In this document: positions 46,046 through 56,276 of the stretch, piece by piece
Numbering within the stretch: position 1 is the first letter of the stretch
Layout of the letters: each line of letters begins with the position of its first letter
Source of the DNA: Ulota crispa
Taxonomy: Eukaryota > Streptophyta > Bryopsida > Orthotrichales > Orthotrichaceae
Length of the DNA stretch: 64,000 nt
Reading direction: 5' to 3'
Assembly (NCBI GenBank): GCA_963920765.1
Contig: OY987251.1
Span: 13,333,219-13,397,218 of the forward strand
Notes under the pieces: model-generated
Database searches by the model: none
The model's input: only the letters and a program-made list of their open reading frames with translations
What the model was told of the DNA's origin: nothing
Translations under genes and position numbers: made by a program

Positions 46046-48530
46046 TATATAATGGCCTACCAAAAAGATCGTTGTATTAATTTTTTTCATCATCTTCTTC
46101 ATGCAGAGTATAGTAGCTTTTATGATAGAAAACACATACATCAACCACAATTATGGTCATGATACTTCTTGATAAGTAGCTTGATGAAGTAAAGAAGCAA
46201 CGTGCTGATTGTTTTTGTCACCAAAGTTGACTTTGAAAAAGGTGTGAGACTGAAAATGGGACAGTCTTTTTGGGAGGCCACTAGACATAAGGTACAAGCA
46301 TCCGCTTGCTACCTTGTGAAATCAAGGAGAAATACAAGAAACCCTTATGGAAAGCATCTTGAGAAATCAAGACTCTTCCTTTTTGCAAAAAGAGTTCAAA
46401 ATTTGTTGCACTTAAGAAAAAAAGATATTGCAACAAAAGAGGTAGTGGTTTGAAAATCTTCTTAAGAAAATTTCTATGATTTGTGGCTTTTATTAAAATC
46501 AATGTAACATTGTATGGCAATGGTAGCTTTTTTATCTTCCTTGATATTTTGGAACCTCTTACCACTTTATCTTTGGATTAGGGCAAAACTGAAGTTACAA
46601 AATGGCCCTTTGATCTCCTTTTGTGGTTCCTTCAACAAAATCATTTTTTTCTTCTCAACAGAGTTACTAAAGTTTTGTATTTCTTCATTTAACCATGATG
46701 ACTTTGACAACTTAGACATAAAATAACAAAATACTAATGACTTGGTAGTTTTTTCACTTGCTTTGACGATACTTTGAAGGGATTAATTGAAGAAAAGCTT
46801 GAATCCATTTTAGGACCCATGCCATTATCGTCTCAATGATTCTAGAACATGTTTTATTGTGTGTGATAACGCTTTATCAACGTATTAGATTGATATCATT
46901 TGAGTCCTCTTATGAATGATTCTTCATGTCCACAAATCCTTGAAGCTTTGATTTTAATTGATGGGCACCAAAAAAATGTGTTTTGTTTATGCATAAATGA
47001 TCCAAATAAATGCAAAGTCATAAATGGGGTTTTTCATAAAATATTATTAGATCATTTTGAACCAATGGAACTAAACAATTTAACAAAATTAAATACTCTT
47101 TAGCCCAAAAATCTCATGTGCCACAATTCAATAATACAACAAGTTTGGTTAGAGATATCCTTACAATCGCCTTATGTTAAGATGAAGAACCACCTCCTCT
47201 AGAATTTCATGCTGCCCCACGTGCAACCAAACAAAACAATGCACAAGCCTTGTAGGATGGCCAATAATTTATTTCATAAGTTCAGGAAATGTCAACATCA
47301 ATTCACCTTTATAGCATCTTTATCAAATTTGTTATCATAAGCCACAAACTTTAGAAGAAGGCTTGAGTTGCTATTTTAACTGCTACCCCAATCTATAAAA
47401 CATCAATGTTTTCAGTCTAAAATTGTGCATTAAAATATTAGAATCTTGCAAACATTGTAGTATGCATTATTTATGCACAAAATTTTGAATTAACGGGCAT
47501 TTACAAATTGAAAGTAATTTTTTTAATGGGAAACAATACTTTCACAAAAGATTTGGACCTTCTTGGACTTCAAAGTAACTTTGACATGTAGTGTAAGGTT
47601 TTCTTTGTATTAGGAGTTGGGTTTTGGAGCTCCAACATGTCTTAATTTTGCCTCTTTTTGATACAATACGTGAAAGCAATCCTAGAATATTTACACTACA
47701 AGTTAAGTTTAACATTTGAGAATTTTGTTTTCAAACTCAAAAGACAAGATCTAGCATGGTCTCCAACTCCAAGAATATGATCTATTCAAAATGGATGGCT
47801 AATTTTTGGCCTTTGGACCATAATCAAATCTCATTAAAACACAATTTCAGTTGAACTTGTGTGTATTTTGGAATCGTCAACACCAACAAATTGGAACCAA
47901 ATCTCAATGGTTCTACTTCATCTAATTCATTTCTTCTCTTTCAAGTTTTCAAGGCTTGTAGTCATGGCCCTCTACTATTTGGCCGCAATGCTTTTATTTA
48001 ATCTGAGGATTTTCTTCGAACTATACTTGTTGAAATGTTGGAACAAATTGCCCCAAAACTTGATGTCCAATTAGGTGAAAGCAGCCATAGCCAGCAATGT
48101 TTCATACCCAACAAATAGGATGTGCTATTTCCAATCTCAATATGGATAGGTGCTCTAGAATGCGTTCTTCTACCTCTTTCAAAGTTTGGGACCACTTAAC
48201 TCATGCCACATGTCCCAAAATGAAGTAGAAAATAATGAGCAGAAAGTAATTTGGCTATTATTGGAATTACATGAGTTTAGAGGTTGGCAATGGATTCACA
48301 ACACTTTTTCACTCCCAAAGTTCACAACAAATTTAGTTTTGCAAATAAAATTATGAAGAATTAGCAATTCCAATATTTCTCATCTCCCTACATGGGAAAA
48401 ATACTTGTTGCTTCAACCCTTTGTAGTTGTTGGAGAATTGCTTAAGTTATTTGGTATGGGTGCTTCCACCTTACTCCTAATTTAAAGCATTAATCAACAA
48501 CCATTTGGCGCTACTAAAAAAGGTGTCACA
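46046..48530. other. AT-rich spacer, unassigned short frames
   Basis: Frames such as 46202-46453 (plus), 46900-47103 (plus) and parts of 47850-48110 look slightly protein-like, but no family was recognised. They may be decayed transposon coding sequence. Confidence 0.4.
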
Positions 48531-48534
48531 TTAA

Positions 48535-49471
48535 CCCCTAAAGGACCATTGTCCCTTTGGGGGACAGGTTGGATTTTGGGCATGTACCTATGGCTAAAGT
48601 ACTTTGTGTGACTTTCTGAAACTTTTATTGAAGGTGTGGAATTCAAAAATCTAAGTGGGTATCTAACTTTTTCTTCATTCCAACATTTGATGAAGAAGTT
48701 ATGCATGAATTTCAAAAAAATTGGGGAGGATTGCCTGTCCAGGCAACCCAAAAACTTTTTTAAAAATTACTTACTTTTAAAACTCAAATTTGAAATTGGT
48801 TCTTTAGATTTTTTTATTCATGAGAAGCTTTGAATCATTCAATTTCAATTTATGACATGAAAGTTATGAGGAGTTTTGTTTGTGGGCAGTTATGGAATCT
48901 TTACTCTTAAATAAACTTTGAAGTCCTTTATTTTACTCAATTTTCAGTATTTTGGAAAAAAAAAACAAAACCAAAGGAAGTAGATTGTTTATCACAACAT
49001 TATAACCGTTGTGATTTGCATTTTTCATTTCCACAATTAAATTCTTAACAATTTAGTCTTTTGACTCATTCCCTACTTCTTTTTACTTACTATTTTTTCC
49101 CATGTGTTGTATAGTTCCAATTGATTTGAAAATTCTCCCACACATACCTAACTTAATTTCCTACATGGAAAAAATAAAGCGCAACTTTGGGTAGAGAAAT
49201 TTTTTGTTATAAGACTGGTCAAAGGCTTCTGAAATTTGTGGGCAGCATGGAAAAAAACTTTTTTTTCACTTTAGATGTAAATATCTCACTCCTCTCCATC
49301 TGGAATGAGCTGATTTTTTTCCCACAAGTACTTCTTCTGACCTAGGGCAAGATCCTATGGTTGGATTTCCCAAAAACAAAACATAAAATCCCTTTTTTGA
49401 AAACCTCCTAGAAGTGGCAGTTTTTAGTTTTTAGTGATTTTGGCAGATAAAAGGGCTTGGTCCTTTAGGGG
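48535..49471. mobile_element. TTAA-flanked element, CCCCTAAAGGACC family
   Basis: TTAA at 48531-48534 and 49472-49475. Starts CCCCTAAAGGACCATTGTCCC, ends TTGGTCCTTTAGGGG. One of the best preserved members: 937 bp, 14-bp or longer inverted ends. Confidence 0.8.
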
Positions 49472-49475
49472 TTAA

Positions 49476-49850
49476 ATACTTATACAGATTATAACAATAA
49501 CAATACATACGGTTGTACGACACTTAGTGTAAATAAGGTAGGAGCTCCATAAATGTCAAACTAAGGGTTTTGAACATGACAACTATTAATAAACAACTAG
49601 CAAATTATAGGATCCTATTAGGAACAGAAATAAAATGAGTTTGTATTTTTGAATGTATTATTTGGATACTGTGAGAATAAGTTCTGAATTTATAAAGAGC
49701 AAACTACCATTGCACCCATAACCAACACTAAGGTTTCATGTTCATATGTTGTATATCTTTATAATTACATCTATTCATTTCCACAAATTTTCCAAAATTT
49801 CAAAGGTGACGCTTATGGGAACACTGACGCTTATGGGTGGTGTTCCTATC
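49476..49850. other. AT-rich spacer
   Basis: Only a small local duplication (TGACGCTTATGGG twice, 49806-49840) is visible. Confidence 0.5.
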
Positions 49851-49853
49851 TTA

Positions 49854-49991
49854 GAGCATCTCCAATCCAATAGTAAACAGGCCCCCAAAACTGAGTTTGA
49901 CATATTAGTAATGGTCAGATCATGATCTGACCATTACTAATATGTCAAACCCAGTTTTGGGAGCCTGTTTACTGCTGGATTGGGGATGCTC
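49854..49991. mobile_element. Near-perfect 138-bp hairpin MITE, TTA-flanked (Tourist-like)
   Basis: The two halves are inverse complements with about six differences and no loop; the centre is the palindrome GATCATGATC. It begins GAGCATCTCCAATCC and ends with the inverse. TTA at 49851-49853 and 49992-49994 is a 3-bp target duplication typical of PIF/Harbinger (Tourist) MITEs. Most mismatches become G-U pairs in RNA. Confidence 0.85.
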
Positions 49992-49994
49992 TTA

Positions 49995-50757
49995 CGCCTT
50001 TTGGCCAAACAATCCTAATTGCCAACCGAGTGGGAATTTGTGTAAGAGAAATCAATGCGATGCTGCCTAAAACTTTGCCCTGTCTCCTTGCACGAGCTCC
50101 CATTTGCTCTAGCCTACTTTCTTATTGTTCCTTCACCTTCTTCAATAATTTTTTTACCTCATCAAATTATCCAACACTTATTGAAGCTGTTAGAGATCCA
50201 TAAGTTAGGCATTGTTGATTGAAGCTAGGAAGAGCGAAGGTTGAATTGCGAGGTTTTTAGTGGAGGTTTTGAAAATGCAATTTAGTGTTCTCCATGTGTG
50301 AGGGGAGTGCTAGAGTCAAAGCATAAATAGAGAGGAAAGAGCAATGAGTTTTAAGATTTGATCTGAAAATGACAAAGCTGCAACAGATGTCAAGTTCTTT
50401 TTGGTTGTAGTATTGGTGAATGTCTTGACAAGAACTCAAAAAAATTGCAGTGGGTTTTGACAAGAAGCCCTTGTATTTCGCTTTTGCTAGCAATAACGAC
50501 ACTTGAAAAATTAGCCAAGCCTTGAAGGTGAAGCTTCTAGCACATGCAGAAACAGATTTTTTAGCATTCACTAGAAGGAAAATGTGTCTTAAACAAATAA
50601 TTTACAACAATTACAAACATTTTAAAAGATTGTAATTGAGACATTATATAATTGTTTAGGATATTTGTAGTTGTTGTTAATGGGTTGATTAAGACGCATT
50701 TTTCATCTAGTGATTGTACTGAGACCTCTCTTGGTAAAATAAAATATGAACTTTGCT
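49995..50757. other. Spacer, no gene recognised
   Basis: Minus-strand frame 50257-50571 has some protein-like composition but no recognisable domain. Confidence 0.45.
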
Positions 50758-50760
50758 TGA

Positions 50761-51056
50761 GATCATCTCCAACATTACCCTTGTAAAGCTTGACATACTT
50801 CAAGAATGGATAATAAGTGCTCCAAGCCCCTCAAAACTCTCTCATGGGACTCCATCTTATTGTATCAAGCAGTGGCTTTTTAAACACTATTTATCCTAAG
50901 TCTAGTGAGCTTTATCCTATATTCCTCTTGGTGAATGGTCAAATTACTATTTATAAGAAGTGCAAGGGTGGAGAACAATAATTTTGAGGGCTTTTCAAAA
51001 ATAGATGGTGTAATCTCTTGAAGTGTCAAGTTTGAAGTGTGATGCAAAAGATGCTC
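50761..51056. mobile_element. GAGCATC-type MITE (Tourist-like)
   Basis: Left GATCATCTCCAACATTACCC, right AAAAGATGCTC before TTA (51057-51059). The left flank TGA is a worn match. The body is related to 34540-34735 and 54101-54425. 296 bp. Confidence 0.6.
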
Positions 51057-51398
51057 TTAGGAGGTGTACTAAAAGGAATCCACAAACTATAAGCCAATGT
51101 GGCTGTTTTAGCTCCTCATGGCATTATCTAAATGGACTAACCTTGCATCCATTGTAAATCCAATCACATCCTATTATTTTCAATTTTGTATGAACAGTTC
51201 TATACAAAAACCAAATGTGAAAATATGAAAATAATCAAAAATTGTATAAGTTAACAACCAATGTTCATGTTGACATTTAGTATTGTAACACTATTGAAAT
51301 TGTTGTCATTTAATGTTAGAATTTGTAATTAGTGATGCAAACACTAAATTGCGTTGTTAGTATAGCACTTGATGGTTGGAACTGTTGAGGCCTTATAA

Positions 51399-51802
51399 GA
51401 TCATCATCAACCCTTACACCAAGTTTGGAATTGGAAACTAGGCACTCTTTAGCAGCTCTCCATCCCCTAATTTGCAATCTCATTCATTGGACAAATCCTC
51501 CCACTCTTGTCACATATCCATGCACAAGAGAGAGTCACTTGCGAGCATTTGCAAGTTGTTGCAAAAAGTTGCAAGCTATTGCAAGCAACATGTCATTCCA
51601 GCAACAAAAGCAATGGAAGTCCCAAAGCACTAGATAACGAGCAAATTTGTTGTGAGGAAGTTGTTTAGATGGGGTCATCTCTTGATTATGCGTTGCCGTG
51701 GTTGCATTGGAACCCTAAAGGTACTTCAATCTCCTACACAATTGGCCCCACCAACAAAAATGAAGTTACAATCCCATTCCTTGTCTTAGGTTGATGATGC
51801 TC
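51399..51802. mobile_element. GATGATGCTC-type MITE, TAA-flanked
   Basis: TAA at 51396-51398 and 51803-51805. Ends are GATCATCATCAACC and GGTTGATGATGCTC. 404 bp. It shares its right TAA with the next element. TTGCAAG repeats fill 51540-51590. Confidence 0.65.
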
Positions 51803-51805
51803 TAA

Positions 51806-52442
51806 GAGCATCTCCACCAGCGTATTTTTTTTTTGGGTTTTTGTTAGTAGAGCAACACGCACCCCACCATGCGAGCAGGTAAGGAAAATTTGGATAGAAT
51901 TGGATAGAATCATTGGCATCTACTTGTTCATCCATAAAATCTACTCATTTTAGTAACATTCATCCAAAAACTTGGCACATGTGCTGCAAACTTGGGGAGG
52001 AGTTTGACAAATTCATTTGTTTATTCACAAATTTTTTCCATGTTATGATTGCCAAGCCGGTTTCAAGGTAAGGTTTAGGCAAATTTTTGCCAATAAAATT
52101 TACGCTGATCTCCACATGTTTGGCAAAATGCAATGTCAAAAACACTTTTGGATGAAAAAATGACAACCATTGCTTGAACCTGCCAAAATATTGTTTCTTG
52201 TACTATAAAAATTACATTTTTTGTGCACATTAACTCCTCTAAACTTTGTTTTTCTTCAATATATTAATAAGTTGAGTAAGCAATGATAAAAATTCTATCT
52301 ACTTTTTCAAACAAGGAGACTTGTTATTAGTTGAACATTATTTTACGTAGTTGCACGGGTGGGGAAAATTGCAGTTCAACACAAGAAAAAGAAGTCACAA
52401 TGTTTCCTAGGATGAATTCCTGCCGGTGCAATGGAGATGCTC
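51806..52442. mobile_element. GAGCATCTCCA-type MITE abutting its neighbour
   Basis: Starts GAGCATCTCCACCAGCG after the shared TAA and ends CAATGGAGATGCTC before TAC. 637 bp. Part resembles 44330-44540. Confidence 0.6.
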
Positions 52443-53214
52443 TACATTATCTTACAATACCCAGATTGGTGTAGAGCAACTGTTTGCCTTATTTTCTCCA
52501 GTACGTCTACAGTCAGGAACTCAGGATTTGTATAGGGAAGATGCCACATCTTATCTGCTGATAAATGCCATCATGAAGCCCCCTCCCCCCAATCCCCCAC
52601 AGTCTATTTCTTGCCTGAGATGTGCTAAAAAAGAGGGACTTGCATGTGAATGGGATCCATCAGGTGGAAAATTAGTTAGTCAGGGGCGCTTTTCCAGTAC
52701 TTTTCCAGTGCTTTTTCAACACTTTGTCAGTGCTTTTTCCTGTTCCATTACGTAGCTGATTCCCTTTAGGCTTTTCAAGTTTAATATTTGCAGTGCAAAA
52801 TCCATGGAGGATCTTGGATACATATTGAAGCGCCGGGGTAGGCACATCCCGCTGAATAGTGTGAACTTTAAACTTTTGTTTTGGGGACATTTTCATGTTT
52901 GAGATGCCATGCTATATCCGCCATGGAGGGGTGTTGTAGCTTAAATGTAGGAGGCATGGTGGGGACGTCCATGGCCAAGTATTTGATTACTTTTAGCCTT
53001 TTGTGTTTGTGTTGCCATGCAAAATTGGTGATTGATCTCAGATCACAATGGATTTTGCAATGGATATCTGGCATGGCAAGGAACACATTCAACAAATCAA
53101 GGGCCAGGTCTTGAGGCCTTTTTTGTTTCGACTTGCTAAAGCAATTCTTGCCACCTCGTACATTTCTACCACCTTGGCCCAACAAAAGGGAATTGCCATA
53201 TGCACACCAGGGGT
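52443..53214. other. GC-richer segment with unassigned frames
   Basis: Less AT-rich than its surroundings. Minus-strand frames at 52672-52896 and 52868-53185 overlap and look protein-like in composition, but no domain was recognised. It could be decayed mobile-element coding sequence. Confidence 0.35.
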
Positions 53215-53222
53215 TTGTTATA

Positions 53223-53611
53223 GGGAGCGACTAGGTGGACACCCCCAACTGCTACACGGACACCCCATAGTCAAATCTATTAAATTTGAGAACAAAATTA
53301 CGCTGAAATATGAAATTAAACCAAAGTAGATCTGCGTCTACAAGCGTTGCAAACACACAATAAATTTGTCTCATTTGTGCCACGGTTAGGAGTTAAACGA
53401 GTTGCTCCCTTCATTTATTGGTTTGACTCTTGACCGTGTCACAAATGAGACATATTTGTTATATGTCCACAATGCTTGTAGATGCAAAAGTATGCAAAAG
53501 TATTGCTTTGATTTTATTTCATGTTTTAGCGGAATAATAATCTCAAAATTAATAAGTTTGGCTATGGGGGTGTCCACGTAGCAACTAGGGGGTGTCCGCC
53601 TAGTTGCTCCC
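53223..53611. mobile_element. hAT-like MITE with 8-bp target duplication
   Basis: The direct repeat TTGTTATA lies at 53215-53222 and 53612-53619. Ends are GGGAGCGACTAGGTGGACAC and the inverse of GGGAGCAACTAGGCGGACAC. Inner arms are also complementary (AAATTTGAG..AAAATTA, TTTGTCTCATTTGTG). An 8-bp duplication fits the hAT superfamily. 389 bp, no transposase. Confidence 0.82.
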
Positions 53612-53628
53612 TTGTTATATAGAAACCC

Positions 53629-53951
53629 GGGGGGTAAATTTTAGATATTCACCATCAACAAGTTTGAATTTTGAGATTTTGAATTCACGTTTGGATTTAG
53701 TGATCTTGATTTAGTTTGGAATCACAAAAGAGGATACAACTGAACAAAGCTTAGCACAAAAGTTTGGCATTTTTTTACAAACAATGATAATAGTGATAAT
53801 TTGCCCTTAGGCTAAGCTTTTCCACTTGACATTGTACAACTATATCCAGTCCTCTATGGTTCTAAACTAAATCAAGGTCTCTAAATCCAAATGTGAATGC
53901 AAACTTTCCAATTTCCACTTGTTGATGGTAAATATCTAAAATTTACCCCCC
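53629..53951. mobile_element. Foldback MITE with GGGGGGTAAATTTTAGATATT ends
   Basis: The left end and its inverse at the right match over 30 bases or more (continuing CACCATCAACAAG), with further complementary segments inside. 323 bp. No clear target duplication. A partial relative lies near 35310-35440. Confidence 0.68.
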
Positions 53952-54100
53952 ATGTATACATATAACAAATCCCTAGTGTATATCTATCAATTCCCCAACA
54001 CAATAAGGGAGAAAAACATTTGTTTGTTCTTTTTTTTAATGTTTTACAATATCATTGTGGCCTACACAAACACTATTGTTTTGTCATCATCATTACATAA

Positions 54101-54425
54101 GAACATCTCCATTGGTGCCATCTGCAATCTAACACTTGCCAAAATTGGATGAGAAGTTCTCCATGCCCTTTTAAAACCCTCTCAAGGCACTTTGTCCTAG
54201 CGTGCCTAGCGATGGCCCTTCAAACCATTATCCATTTTAAGTTTGGTGAATTTTATCTTAAATTCCCTTCAATGAGTGATCAAATGACCATTTATAAGAC
54301 ACATCAAAAGGCAAGAATCACCTTTTTGAAGAACATAGGTGGAGATCAAAAAGTTTGAGGACCCTTCTAAAATAGATGGAAACCATTGACCAACCCAGGT
54401 GTGGTAAGCAACCGTGGAGATGTTG
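54101..54425. mobile_element. GAACATCTCCA-type MITE, TAA-flanked (Tourist-like)
   Basis: TAA at 54098-54100 and 54426-54428. Ends are GAACATCTCCATTGG and GTGGAGATGTTG. The body is homologous to 50761-51056. 325 bp. Confidence 0.68.
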
Positions 54426-54540
54426 TAATCTAGCACTGTCAGGCTCCGTTTGCAAGCTCTGCAAAACTTGGCCGATGCCAATCGAGGAAAGAAACGTAAC
54501 AAGATTATGATCTTCCCAATGATTGTAGATGTTGCATTAA

Positions 54541-54777
54541 CCCCTTAATTGCTGAGTGCCCAGAGTTATTTTAGGATTTAGGAGAAAATGGGGGGTTTAA
54601 TGGCCACAACAGCTTGGAAAATTACATCCAAAAAAAGTGATTGCAGGATTTGAAAAAGGACTACCTTCTTTGCTAATGGGGACCAACCATGAATGTTTCA
54701 CCGTATGGATTGAGAGAAAAAGTGAGATAAAGTTTGTGGGCCCATTGACAATATAATGTCGATCAGATGCTCAGGCG
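54541..54777. mobile_element. TTAA-type element, left partner of an inverted pair
   Basis: TTAA at 54537-54540 and 54778-54781. Starts CCCCTTAATTGCTGAG, ends CAGATGCTCAGGCG. It is about 80 percent complementary to 54782-55010 across AATGGCCAC.ACAGCTTGG and GACCAACCA blocks. Confidence 0.62.
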
Positions 54778-54781
54778 TTAA

Positions 54782-55010
54782 CCCGTAAGTGCCCTAGCAA
54801 CGGGATCTTGTTGTTGGGGATCCCAAGTTTATCACATTTTTTCTCTCAATCAATACTATGAAAAAAGTTGTGGTTGGTCTCCATCAGCAAAGAAAGTGGT
54901 CCTTTTTTAGATCCTACTTTCATTTTTTTGGATGTAATTTTCCAAGCTGTGGTGGCCATTAAACCCCCCATTTCCTTCTAAACCCTAAAACAACTCCAAG
55001 CGCTTAGGGA
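54782..55010. mobile_element. TTAA-type element, right partner of an inverted pair
   Basis: Shares the central TTAA (54778-54781) with its partner and ends before TTAA (55011-55014). Starts CCCGTAAGTGCCCTAG; the end is the inverse of TCCCTAAGCGCTTGG. Together the two make a 470-bp imperfect palindrome. Confidence 0.62.
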
Positions 55011-55059
55011 TTAAGGATGATGCCTACCAAAAGTGTTGGCTACATTTATACAAGGAACA

Positions 55060-55205
55060 TTTAGTACTTGAAGAAATGGCTTTATAATAAATGCCAATAT
55101 TTCCCTAAAATTTCCTAGTTGACTAGTGATATGTTAGTGACTTGGTTTGAAATTTACAAATCCAATGGGATTCATGTGCTACTCAAGTGCCCCATCTGTG
55201 TACAA
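55060..55205. repeat. Dispersed repeat, inverted partner of 3400-3560
   Basis: About 80 percent complementary to 3400-3560 by eye. The flanking context differs, so this is a dispersed repeat rather than a local duplication. Confidence 0.5.
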
Positions 55206-55343
55206 CACAAGAGAGCCTATACAAAACAACAACATTTTCAAGGGATTAAGTCAACGTTTAATTCACAATTAGAAGTAGTATCTTAGCAATACCAATGTCA
55301 TGGGTGTGTAGTAGATTTTCCATATTTGCAAGTCCCACCTTAA

Positions 55344-56272
55344 CCCCTAAAGGACAAACTGTCCCCTCGAGGGACAATTGGGATTTTGGGCATGTACTTA
55401 CAACTAAACTACTTTGTATGATTTTTTGAAACTTTTATGGAAGATGAAGAACTCAAAGACCTACGTGGGCATCTAATTTTTTCTTCATTCCAACATTTAT
55501 TGAAGAAGTTATGCATGAATTTCTGAAAAAAGGTGGAGATCGGGCAGCCAATTTTTTTTCTAAAAATAACATTTTTTCAAAATAAAAATCTGAAATTGGT
55601 TCTTTAGATTTATACATATGTGGGGAGCTTTGAATCATTCAATTCCAATTTATGATTGAAAAGTTTTAGTTTGCAATCAGGTACGGAACTCCCATACTTC
55701 CATTCCTTTTGCCTTTGGTGCTATACTTTTTGTGCTCTTTGTGAATTTTTTTTTGGATTTTTTTTTCCTTGCTGTAGTAGACTAAGATTCCTTGGTTTTT
55801 GTCATTTGGATCAAAGTAATTCACATTTCACAATTTTACATAGATCCTCCAATTTTGCCTAGTGTATATGCAAATTTGATGGCCTTATGGCATTGCAAGA
55901 TTATACAAAATATGATTCACACCTCCAATTCATTTGAAAATTCTCCCACACTTACCTAACTTGGTCTTCTACATGGGAAAATAAACCTCACATTTGCATA
56001 GAGCATTTTTTTTATTTAGAGGCAATCAAAAGCTTCTGAAGTTTTTGGGCAGCAGAGGAAAAAACTTCTTTTTTCACTTCAAAAGTCAATATCTCACTCC
56101 TCTACATCTAGAATGAGCTAATTTTTTTTCCACAATTACCTCCCATAGTTTAGGGCAAGATCTTACGGTTGGATTTCCAAAAATAATTGTTTTTCCTACC
56201 TTTGTACTCATTCCCTCAAAAGTGGCAATTTTTAGTAACTTTCACTGAAAAAAGGGCTTGGTCCTTTAGGGG
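55344..56272. mobile_element. TTAA-flanked element, CCCCTAAAGGACC family
   Basis: TTAA at 55340-55343 and 56273-56276. Starts CCCCTAAAGGACAAACTGTCCC, ends TTGGTCCTTTAGGGG. 929 bp. It is close to 48535-49471 at both ends, but the middle (about 55675-55900) is unlike it, suggesting an internal replacement. Confidence 0.78.
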
Positions 56273-56276
56273 TTAA

